From: DATDCV01 sp036524155
GTDB taxonomy: Bacteria > Verrucomicrobiota > Verrucomicrobiia > Limisphaerales > UBA8199
Direction: 5' to 3'
Length of the DNA: 19,266 nucleotides
Assembly (NCBI GenBank): GCA_036524155.1
Contig: DATDCV010000723.1
Span: forward strand, 1 to 19,266
The position numbers and the translations under genes are program-made. Positions 12,979 through 19,266 of the stretch are shown one piece after another. The notes under the pieces are model-generated. The model was given only the letters and a program-made list of their open reading frames with translations, ran no database searches and was not told the DNA's origin. Positions within the stretch are counted from its first letter, which is position 1. Each line of letters starts with the position of its first letter.

Positions 12979-14130
12979 TCAAACTCGAGCCCAACGTCTT
13001 GTGCGGTTGCTTTCGAGGATTGCTTCGCAGACCTTCACCTCCTGGTGGCCATCCTCCGCCGTCGCGAAGAGGCGCTCGGCGCTCCGATTCACAATCGCAC
13101 CATAGACACAACGAAACAACATCTTGAACGTGTCGGGAAAGCCTTCGACATGCCCCGCCGGGTAATCAACATAGGGAGCGGCGTCAGGCCCGAAAGCCGG
13201 GGTTCCCCGGACCGCGATTTCGTTAGCCGTGTCCCGATTGCCGAAGTGGAGCATTTCCGGGTCCTCCGAACACCACCAGGCGGATTTCTTCGAGCCGTAG
13301 ATTTCCAACCGGATGCAATTCTTTCTTCCCGCGGCGACCTGGGAAACGGCGAGGTTACCCCTTGCTCCGTTGCTGAACTCCAGCATGACGTTGGCGTAAT
13401 CTTCGGTTTTTACCGCGTAGGGTTCATACCGCAGGTTTGCGCCGGCTTTGGCGAAGGTTTGCACCTCACCCAGCGGTCGCTTGCGGGTCTTGTGCCACGT
13501 GCCCAGATCCGCCATCACGGACTTGATCCGGCTGCCAAGAATAAAACAGGCCGTGTCCATCCAGTGGGTGCCGATGTCCGCCACCGCCCGCAGTTTCCCC
13601 CCTTCCCCGGGAAGCAGGCGCCAGTTGTAGTCCGTTTCTTTCAACAACCAATCCTGCAAGTACGAACCGTTAACGTGGATGATCTCACCGAGCTCCCCCC
13701 TCGCGACCATTTTGCGAAGCTGCAACACCGCCGGGTAGAACCGCACATTGTAGTTCACGGCGAAGATCGTGTCCGACTTCTTCGTCCGTTTTACAATCTC
13801 CGCCGTCTGGCGGCTGTTCATCGCGAGTGGTTTTTCGCAGACGCAGTGCTTTCCGGCCTCCAGCGCGGCCAGGGCCATCTCGCGATGCAACCGGTTCGGC
13901 GCCGCGATGTGCACTACATCCACGGCGTCACTGCGCAGCATTTCGCGGTAACTGGAGAACGCTGTGGGAATTCCGAGCTTGGCGGCAGCCGTTTCAGCGC
14001 GTTCCGGCAGGTCGCAAAGTGCTGTGACTTGCACGCCTAACCGCCGCAGCGCCTCGATATGTACTGGGCCAATGAATCCGGTGCCGATAACACCTGCCCG
14101 AAGCCGGCTGATTTGCGCCGGGTCGCTCAT
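12979..14130 (-). CDS. Gfo/Idh/MocA family NAD(P)-dependent oxidoreductase
   Basis: The 383-aa protein begins with a Rossmann fold, AGVIGTGFIGPVH (12-24), followed by the hallmark EKPLA at 99-103, where Lys100 belongs to the catalytic set. The second catalytic motif is DIGTHWMD (185-192), with Asp185 and His189. The C-terminal half is the usual open beta-sheet substrate domain. Members oxidise sugars, inositols or sugar acids, and the substrate cannot be named. The start lies 8 nt after the porin stop, so they are very likely one transcript. Downstream (minus strand) lie vapB, vapC and a TIM-barrel isomerase. The gene is complete. It has no Tat or Sec signal, unlike many PVC relatives, so it works in the cytosol. 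Confidence 0.92.
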   Translation of the reverse strand: MSDPAQISRLRAGVIGTGFIGPVHIEALRRLGVQVTALCDLPERAETAAAKLGIPTAFSSYREMLRSDAVDVVHIAAPNRLHREMALAALEAGKHCVCEKPLAMNSRQTAEIVKRTKKSDTIFAVNYNVRFYPAVLQLRKMVARGELGEIIHVNGSYLQDWLLKETDYNWRLLPGEGGKLRAVADIGTHWMDTACFILGSRIKSVMADLGTWHKTRKRPLGEVQTFAKAGANLRYEPYAVKTEDYANVMLEFSNGARGNLAVSQVAAGRKNCIRLEIYGSKKSAWWCSEDPEMLHFGNRDTANEIAVRGTPAFGPDAAPYVDYPAGHVEGFPDTFKMLFRCVYGAIVNRSAERLFATAEDGHQEVKVCEAILESNRTRRWARV

Positions 14131-14138
14131 CTCGCGGG

Positions 14139-15587
14139 CTAGAAAGTGATCATTATTTCCGGCCGCAGGAAGTACCAGGTCTGCCGGTTGCTGTAGTAAT
14201 CTCCCGGAAACTCGAATTCGCTCCAGAGGTGCGCGTTGACGTGCTTGCTGAATTTATACTTCAGGACCGCGGAAGCGAAATGGCCGCGGAAATTTCCCGT
14301 GCCCGTGAAAGCCCCGGCCGCCCCGCGGGTCGCCACGTCGTGCTCGGCGAACAGCGCATAATAAGATGCGCTGAAATTCATGTTCTTGATCGGGTCGATG
14401 CTCCACGTCGGGCCGACCCGATGCAGGTTCGCTTCGTTGCCCACCCGGGTTTCCGAGGCATAGCTATAGAGGCCAATCTCGCTCCACCGGGGCCAGCGTC
14501 CCCAGAGGTTGTCGAACATTTCATCATTCTTGGTGTTGGGATCATCGCCGGACAGGAACTCATAGGACAGGCTGATCTGGTTGTTCAGCCGGTCTTTCAC
14601 GAGGTAAGTCACCTTGGTGTTGACGCCGTACGCGTTGATGTCGTGGTATTCCAGCCGGCTTGCGGCGGTCGGGAACGCCGTGTCTTGCTTTTCGCCAAAC
14701 TGGTAAGCGCCCTCCGCCGAGTATTTCCAGTGATCGCACACCAGCCCGGTAATCCGGCCGCCCAACGTGTAAATGTCCGCGTTGTCCGAACGCGAAATAT
14801 CCGTCACGAGGTCGTCATGCTTGTACATGAAGTAGCCGTCGATATTCGCTTCTTTGATGCTCTTGTTCGCCACCCACAGAATCGCCCCTTTCTCATTCTG
14901 CTCCGTCAGCGTCAGGTACTGGTTATCATTGATCGTCGGCAGCCAGCCGTTGTCGTGGGCGTCCTGGATGATGCCGATAAAGTCCAGCGTCGTGTGTTGC
15001 TCTTTCAGGTCGTAGGTCAGCCGCGCCGAATCCAGGAAGTACGTCCAGGAACCATCCCCCGGCGTCCCGTCACCCACGAGCCAGCCGTCGCCCAGAAAAA
15101 TATCCTGCCGCCCCACGGTGAGCACCGCCGGTTGCTGCAGCACATTTCTCCACTGCACGTTCAGATTGTCGAGAATGCCATCCCGCCAATCCAATCCGCT
15201 CCGAGTCCGATAAGGCGTATACCCGGCTGGCTTCAACCACTCCCTCACCTCGTCGGACAGCCGCGCATTCAAACTCAAGTCCTCGAACGGCGTGACGCTC
15301 GCCCAAAGACGCGCGCGGAAGCGCACATAATCCTGCTCATGCAGATTCGCGGCGTCGTTGGGGTTCAGCGTCAGCAGGCTCTCGAAATGCTCGTCCCGCA
15401 CCCGCAGGTCGGCTCCCCAACTCAGCCAGGGAAACGGGTTCTTGATGTCTTTGATGGTTTGTTCCGTCGGGCTGAGCTCTGGCGGAGGCGCTGCAGGTTT
15501 GGCGGCGGTGGAGGCGCTTTGACCGCGCGCGATCATCAGCGGAGTCCCCATCAGCATAACACACAGTAGTTGGGTCGCGGTTCTCAT
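14139..15587 (-). CDS. Outer-membrane porin, alginate-export (AlgE-like) family
   Basis: A Sec signal peptide opens the 482-aa protein (LLCVMLMGTPLMIARG, likely cut near GQS-A). A Pro/Ala linker and a WLSWGADLRVRDEHFE stretch follow. The rest alternates aromatic and polar residues in beta-strand style (DYVRFRARLWASVTPF, LSLNARLSDEVREW, VGRQDIFLGDGWLVGDGTP), matching the Alginate_exp beta-barrel family. The chain ends in a strand closing with Phe (EIMITF), the usual signal for the Bam assembly machine. Porins of this family pass sugars or acidic oligosaccharides, and the cargo here is unknown. It is the first gene of a minus-strand operon with the dehydrogenase 8 nt downstream, which suggests uptake of the sugar that enzyme oxidises. 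No clear Shine-Dalgarno is present. Confidence 0.85.
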   Translation of the reverse strand: MRTATQLLCVMLMGTPLMIARGQSASTAAKPAAPPPELSPTEQTIKDIKNPFPWLSWGADLRVRDEHFESLLTLNPNDAANLHEQDYVRFRARLWASVTPFEDLSLNARLSDEVREWLKPAGYTPYRTRSGLDWRDGILDNLNVQWRNVLQQPAVLTVGRQDIFLGDGWLVGDGTPGDGSWTYFLDSARLTYDLKEQHTTLDFIGIIQDAHDNGWLPTINDNQYLTLTEQNEKGAILWVANKSIKEANIDGYFMYKHDDLVTDISRSDNADIYTLGGRITGLVCDHWKYSAEGAYQFGEKQDTAFPTAASRLEYHDINAYGVNTKVTYLVKDRLNNQISLSYEFLSGDDPNTKNDEMFDNLWGRWPRWSEIGLYSYASETRVGNEANLHRVGPTWSIDPIKNMNFSASYYALFAEHDVATRGAAGAFTGTGNFRGHFASAVLKYKFSKHVNAHLWSEFEFPGDYYSNRQTWYFLRPEIMITF

Positions 15588-15932
15588 GAGTAAGTCAGGT
15601 CAGGTTGTGGTAGTTTACACGTTTAGTTACCAGTCAGACTCTCCTCACGGAAACCCGCACAGAAAGTTGCGCGCTCGGTACCCGTGAGATGGGCGCCATG
15701 GTAGGTGGCGCGACGCATTTGTCTAGTGCCGATTACTACGGATACGCCCGTCAAAGGAGGCTAATAATTGCCCCCATTAAGGCAAATAATAGCTATGCCG
15801 CCCCGCCTCCGGAACCCTCGATCTTGGCTCTGTTCAGCCCTCGAATCATCCTCGCGTGCGCCGCGCGGGTTTTCCCGTTACATTCTTTTGTTGATTTGCC
15901 GCGCGTTCTGCTTTCGGCGATTCTCGCCGGTG
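15588..15932. other. 345-nt divergent intergenic region between porin operon and thioesterase
   Basis: No convincing gene was seen here. It must hold the promoters of the porin operon (minus) and the thioesterase (plus), but no clean -35/-10 pair stands out. Visible structure: a tandem GTCAG repeat (15596-15605), a 7-bp inverted repeat CTCACGG/CCGTGAG (15644-15650 and 15682-15688), and a short hairpin GCGCCA/TGGCGC with a 7-nt loop (15693-15711). A strong Shine-Dalgarno-like AAAGGAGG is at 15753-15760, discussed as a finding. Confidence 0.5.
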
Positions 15933-16358
15933 ATGAACAGCTTGTCGGATACCCTTCAACTGCGAGTGCGCTACAGCGAGACGGACCAGATGGGGACATT
16001 TTACAATTCCCGCGCGCTGGAGTGGTTCGAATGCGGACGTAGTGAACTGATGCGCCGGAGGCTGGGGATGTCCTACGCGGCGTTGGAAGAAAAGGACGTG
16101 TTTTTGCCGTTGGTTGAGGCGCACCTCGAATTCAAGGGCCGGGCGCAGTACGATGACTTGCTGAGCATCCGGTCGACGGTGCAAGTTTCCGGTCGCGCCA
16201 GACTTCGGTTCGATGTGCAAATCGATCAGGCTAAAGACGGGCGCCCCGTTGTCACGGGCAGCACGGTCCACGCATTCACAGACTCCACGGGAAAACCAAT
16301 CCGCCCACCCCGGTGGTTTCTGGGTATGCTGGAGCAGGCGGCGAATAGTACGCTGTAG
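15933..16358 (+). CDS. Acyl-CoA thioesterase, hotdog fold (YbgC / 4-hydroxybenzoyl-CoA type)
   Basis: A 141-aa single hotdog domain. The N-terminal motif VRYSETDQMGTFYNSRALEW holds the catalytic Asp18 of the 4HBT class, followed by WFECGRSELMRRRLGMSY and a middle AHLEFKGRAQYDDLLSIR strand. Such enzymes hydrolyse acyl-CoA or acyl-ACP thioesters in the cytosol, and YbgC proteins often accompany the Tol-Pal genes, which are absent here. The ATG at 15933 gives the family-normal start. The frame is open upstream to TTG 15768 but encodes an Arg-rich, non-family extension. It is followed 77 nt later by the metallo-hydrolase on the same strand, and no functional link is obvious. Confidence 0.88.
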   Translation: MNSLSDTLQLRVRYSETDQMGTFYNSRALEWFECGRSELMRRRLGMSYAALEEKDVFLPLVEAHLEFKGRAQYDDLLSIRSTVQVSGRARLRFDVQIDQAKDGRPVVTGSTVHAFTDSTGKPIRPPRWFLGMLEQAANSTL

Positions 16359-16435
16359 GTTCAGGCGAATCCCGCGAAAGGCCTGTGCGGGGTAAACTAG
16401 ACAAATTCCAGGAATGGGCTAAAGGAATAATGTTT

Positions 16436-17422
16436 ATGTCTCCACGGAATTGGATTTTAGGAGAGCGCTTTGCTTCCGCCGGGCGTCCGGCGGTGTTGGC
16501 AACGCTCGCCGCGATGGTTCTGTTTATGAATCATCCGGCTTTCGCCCAGCAGGATTTCAGCAAAGTCGAAATCAAAGTCACCAAGGTTGCCGGAACCGTC
16601 TACATGCTCGAGGGGTCCGGCGGGAATATTGGGGTGTCCGTCGGCGAGGACGGGATTGTGCTGGTGGATGACCAGTTTGCGCCGCTGGCGCCGAAGATCC
16701 GGCAGGCCCTTAAGGGCATTACCGACAAACCCATCAAATTCGTGCTGAACACGCATTTTCACGGTGACCATACCGGGGGCAACGCCGAGTTCGGCGCCGA
16801 AGCGCCGATTATCGCGCACGAGAATGTGCGCGAACGCCTGAAACAGGGCGGTTCCGCAGGCGGGAGCGAGGCGAAGCTGCCGGCAAAGGAATCCCTGCCG
16901 GTGATCACCTTCAATGACCGCGCGACTGTTCACCTCAACGGCGAGGACATCCGGGCGATTCATTTCCCCCACGGACACACGGATGGCGACAGCGTCATCT
17001 TTTTCCCGAAGTCGAACGTCGTGCACATGGGGGACGACTTCGTCACGTATGGTTTTCCCTTCGTTGACGTGCGCAGTGGCGGAAGTGTCGCCGGCATGAT
17101 CGCCGGGGTCGAAAAGGTCCTGAGCATGACGCCGCCGGACGTGAAGGTCATCCCTGGGCACGGGCCGTTGTGCACGCCTGATGATGTGCGCAAATTCGTG
17201 CAAATGCTGAAGGACACGCGCGCGCTCGTCGCGCAAGCGGCTCGCGAGGGCAAAACGGTGGAGCAAATGAAGCAGGACCATCTGCTGAGCAAATACGAGG
17301 ATCTCGGCAAAGGCTTCATCAAGACTGACGCGTGGATTGACCTGCTGTACGCCGAAGTAACCAAGAAAGCAGGCACTGCCTCCGTCTACCAGAATCACGG
17401 CCACGCGGACGAGAGGAAGTGA
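16436..17422 (+). CDS. Exported metallo-beta-lactamase-fold hydrolase
   Basis: The 328-aa protein has a Sec signal peptide (hydrophobic VLATLAAMVLFMN, cut expected at AFA-QQ, residue 37). The zinc site is complete: H-x-H-x-D-H as THFHGDH (His107, His109, Asp111, His112), His181 in PHGHTDGD, Asp200 in HMGD and His242 in IPGHGP. This is the general MBL-fold hydrolase pattern, close to the SoxH or quinoprotein-linked zinc hydrolase type. True beta-lactamase activity cannot be inferred. It should act in the periplasm. The ATG at 16436 is favoured because AAAGGA (16421-16426) lies 9 nt upstream; the ATG at 16430 is too close. The substrate is unknown, and the neighbours do not help. Confidence 0.87.
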   Translation: MSPRNWILGERFASAGRPAVLATLAAMVLFMNHPAFAQQDFSKVEIKVTKVAGTVYMLEGSGGNIGVSVGEDGIVLVDDQFAPLAPKIRQALKGITDKPIKFVLNTHFHGDHTGGNAEFGAEAPIIAHENVRERLKQGGSAGGSEAKLPAKESLPVITFNDRATVHLNGEDIRAIHFPHGHTDGDSVIFFPKSNVVHMGDDFVTYGFPFVDVRSGGSVAGMIAGVEKVLSMTPPDVKVIPGHGPLCTPDDVRKFVQMLKDTRALVAQAAREGKTVEQMKQDHLLSKYEDLGKGFIKTDAWIDLLYAEVTKKAGTASVYQNHGHADERK

Positions 17423-17626
17423 TGCGCGGGGCTTAAGGCACTGCACGTCTCCGCGAGGTGGTGGGACTTGCATCCCGAGGGGTGGCGAGACCAGCCCGGC
17501 CGGACATAGGCTATCGCTTGGGTGGGAGCTCAGTTGCGGATGCTCGGCCCACCTGCAACTGATCCAACACCCGGGCTGCCACGCCCCGCTTGACATTCAC
17601 GGCCCCAGACTCAAACTCGCAGCCCG

Positions 17627-18574
17627 ATGAGCCGCTCAGGGACAGCCCACTCCCTCGCCAGCAACGGACTGGTTGATGTCAGCGTCATCATCGTCACCTA
17701 TAATTCCGCCGCGTGTGTTGACGCCTGTCTGACCTCGATCGAACGGCAGCAGGATGTGCGCGCCGAAATTATCGTTGTCGATAATTCCAGCGCGGACGAG
17801 ACGGCGCGGCTCGTTCATCAGCGTGGTGGCTCCGTAACATTGCTCGCTAATCAGGAAAACACCGGGTTTGGCAGGGGCTGCAACCAGGGATTTGCGGTGT
17901 CTCACGGGCGCTTTGCCTTCTTTCTCAATCCCGATGCGCAGCTTGAGCAAACCGACGGCCTGGTTCGCTTGTGCCAAGCGATGGCCGACAATCCCCGCTG
18001 GGGGCTGGCGGGCACCCGAGTTCTCTCGCCGGATGGACAGAACGAATCCGACCCGGCCACCAGCTACCCCGGCCAGCGCCATTGCCGCCGCGATTTCTCG
18101 ACGTTGCCGGGCAAGATCGCCTGGGTCGTCGGCGCCAGCATGTTCGTTCGCCGCGAGAGCTTTGCCGCAGTCGGCGGCTTCGACCCGGCGTTCTTCCTGT
18201 ATAGCGAGGAAACGGATTTGTGCCTGCGATTGCGTTTGGCGGGCCAGGAGATCGGCTTCGTTCCGGACGTAACCGTGCGGCACATCGGCCGGGTTAGCGA
18301 GCGTGGCCAGGACATTTATCAGACACGGTTGCGCGTGATGGCGGGTCTGCTGCGTTTCTGGGTCAAACATTATCCTGCCGAGGACGTTCGACGCCTCGTC
18401 CGCCGGGAGCGGCTGCGGGCGAGCTTTCGGCGGGAGTGGTACGGCCTGGCGGCGCGATTTGCCGGCCCGCAATCCCGGTCCTGGAGTAAATGTCGGGAGT
18501 ACCGGGCGGTTAGTGACGCCACACGAGAGTTTCTCCGCGCCAAAGCATCCGGCTCCGTCCCTCCCGGCGGTTAG
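17627..18574 (+). CDS. Glycosyltransferase family 2 (WbbL rhamnosyltransferase-like)
   Basis: The 315-aa GT-A fold starts with VDVSVIIVTYNSA (16-28) and VVDNSSADET, where Asp52 contacts the nucleotide. The NPDA motif (101-104) stands for the DxD metal site. The acceptor-side motif is VVGASMFVRRE followed by GGFDPAFFLYSEETDLCLR, with Glu/Asp catalytic candidates at 194-197. WbbL-type members add rhamnose or another deoxyhexose to O-antigen or polysaccharide repeats, at the inner face of the membrane; the sugar is not readable. No transmembrane segment is present. The Arg-rich C-terminus may bind the membrane. Its stop overlaps that of the convergent methyltransferase by 4 nt. The ATG at 17627 fits the family N-terminus. 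Confidence 0.9.
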   Translation: MSRSGTAHSLASNGLVDVSVIIVTYNSAACVDACLTSIERQQDVRAEIIVVDNSSADETARLVHQRGGSVTLLANQENTGFGRGCNQGFAVSHGRFAFFLNPDAQLEQTDGLVRLCQAMADNPRWGLAGTRVLSPDGQNESDPATSYPGQRHCRRDFSTLPGKIAWVVGASMFVRRESFAAVGGFDPAFFLYSEETDLCLRLRLAGQEIGFVPDVTVRHIGRVSERGQDIYQTRLRVMAGLLRFWVKHYPAEDVRRLVRRERLRASFRREWYGLAARFAGPQSRSWSKCREYRAVSDATREFLRAKASGSVPPGG

Positions 18575-19266
18575 CCTGGGCAGGCCGGGTTGCGCCACAA
18601 GGCCATCCCGACAGGAGAATCCCAGGAATCGCCCTGCGCGGCGTCGTAGCCCTCGGCGGTTTGGGATCGCATCTCGAGCAATTCCAGGTGGTGGTGTTCG
18701 ATCCAGCCGCGCAGCGCCGGACCGTCGAAGTGCGGGGCGTGCCATTCGCAGAGGCCGTACCGAAAACGTCCCAGCAGATGGCTGTGAAGTTGAAACACGA
18801 AACGTTCCGCTCCTTCGATGTCGAGTTTGAGCAGGTCGACGTCCTCGCCCAATGCGCCCAACAGGTCTGCCAGGTCGGTCGTGCGGTAGTGGTAGGTTTT
18901 CTCGCCGCGCTGCGGAGAAAAAATGCCCGAGTGTACCGAGTATTTGAATTGCGCGAAACTGACGGTTTCGCCCGGCGGGCCAACGACGACGTGGCGGCAG
19001 TCCCATCGCCCTGCCAGCCCGTTGTTCTCTACCGCCCGACGCGCCATCGCGACGCAATGTTCGTTGGCGTCCCCCAGCACCGCCTGGGGCGGCGAGGCGG
19101 ACGGATTCTGCCGGCGCAGGTGCTCCCACAGGGCCAGCGAAAAGAAGCCAACGTTGCAGCCGAGATCCAGCCACCCGCGAACGTTATTCAGATGCCTGAA
19201 AAACGGCTCATAGACGCCTCCGAGGAAGACTTCTTCGAGGCATCCCCAGGCGCCCTGGTCGCGGAC
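18571..19266 (-). CDS. FkbM family SAM-dependent methyltransferase (right-edge partial)
   Basis: The frame is open to the right edge, so the N-terminus is missing and 231 residues are visible. Translating to the edge by eye shows GWLDLGCNVGFFSLAL, the SAM-binding motif I. This is followed by ALWEHL, then VLGDANEHCVAMARRAVENN, the second strand with its acidic ribose ligand. The segment DLLKLDIEGAERFVFQL is the FkbM hallmark. FkbM enzymes O-methylate sugars or small molecules, often in surface-glycan clusters. Next to a glycosyltransferase this suggests methylation of a glycan, by inference. A GTG at 19080 is an internal codon, not the true start. Confidence 0.85.
   Translation of the reverse strand, partial: VRDQGAWGCLEEVFLGGVYEPFFRHLNNVRGWLDLGCNVGFFSLALWEHLRRQNPSASPPQAVLGDANEHCVAMARRAVENNGLAGRWDCRHVVVGPPGETVSFAQFKYSVHSGIFSPQRGEKTYHYRTTDLADLLGALGEDVDLLKLDIEGAERFVFQLHSHLLGRFRYGLCEWHAPHFDGPALRGWIEHHHLELLEMRSQTAEGYDAAQGDSWDSPVGMALWRNPACPG

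Noticed and set aside
13075..13090. Second partial copy of the 3751-3850 repeat (CTCGGCGCTCCGATTC)
   Set aside because: Fifteen of 16 bases match, but it lies in the dehydrogenase coding sequence, has no partner arm and encodes normal family sequence; probably chance.
12811..14040. Plus-strand open frame of 409 codons across vapB and the dehydrogenase
   Set aside because: It is antisense to two genes with clear motifs and has no recognisable fold.
14229..15569. Long plus-strand open frame (446 codons) opposite the porin
   Set aside because: It is exactly antisense to a well-supported beta-barrel gene, its protein lacks any domain pattern, and it arises from GC-rich codon bias.
16457..17596. 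Minus-strand open frame (379 codons) opposite the metallo-hydrolase
   Set aside because: It is antisense to a gene with a full set of zinc ligands; the translated sequence is His/Arg/Val-rich shadow sequence without fold features.
17636..19174. Minus-strand open frame of 512 codons spanning the GT2 gene and beyond
   Set aside because: It runs antisense to the glycosyltransferase and out of frame with the FkbM gene; it is Arg/Ala/Gly-rich shadow sequence.
1..19266. CRISPR array, tRNA, rRNA, prophage or integrase
   Set aside because: No regularly spaced repeats, cloverleaf candidates, rRNA-like stretches or recombinase motifs were seen on either strand.

Overview
The window is high-GC DNA, densely coded on both strands, and looks like a chromosome fragment from the Verrucomicrobiota or a close PVC relative. 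This rests on gene types rather than a marker gene. They include a planctomycete/verrucomicrobial ECF sigma factor directly ahead of a zinc-ribbon transmembrane Ser/Thr kinase, secreted repeat proteins with D-x-D-x-D-G-x-x-D-x-W-E calcium-loop motifs, a DUF5107-type TPR protein, and a Gfo/Idh/MocA oxidoreductase near a TIM-barrel sugar isomerase and an alginate-export-type porin. No rRNA, tRNA, CRISPR array or transposase was seen.

Layout. 1-2280: the tail of a TPR protein (+) meets a three-gene minus-strand group made of a nucleotide-sugar epimerase and two proteins of unknown function. 2379-3724: endonuclease III and a lipoate/octanoate transferase overlap by ATGA. 3751-3850: a near-perfect 40-bp inverted repeat flanked by 10-bp direct repeats, a MITE- or REP-like element. 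3916-5208: an MFS exporter. 5367-11193: a plus-strand signalling cassette of ECF sigma factor, membrane Ser/Thr kinase with an outside Kelch-like domain, secreted beta-helix protein, and secreted triple-repeat protein. 11289-15587: a minus-strand block of outer-membrane porin, Gfo/Idh/MocA dehydrogenase, vapB-vapC toxin-antitoxin pair, and sugar isomerase. 15933-17422: a hotdog thioesterase and an exported metallo-beta-lactamase-fold hydrolase. 17627-19266: a GT2 glycosyltransferase convergent with an FkbM-type methyltransferase that runs off the right edge.

The most interesting part is the sigma/kinase cassette. Two boxes, TTTCTGTAATC and TTCC(T/G)TTGTAA, occur together with exactly 12 bases between them, once just ahead of the kinase gene and once just after it, ahead of the beta-helix gene. 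Nothing else in the window matched. I infer that they are promoters read by the neighbouring sigma factor. The model is that the kinase senses something outside through its Kelch domain, and the sigma factor drives kinase and secreted-protein expression. The second notable item is the vapBC promoter, where a -35/-10 pair is overlaid by three alternating ATGCCATAT half-sites and the predicted transcript is essentially leaderless.

All residue positions and pairings were counted by eye. No homology search, structure prediction or folding calculation was run.
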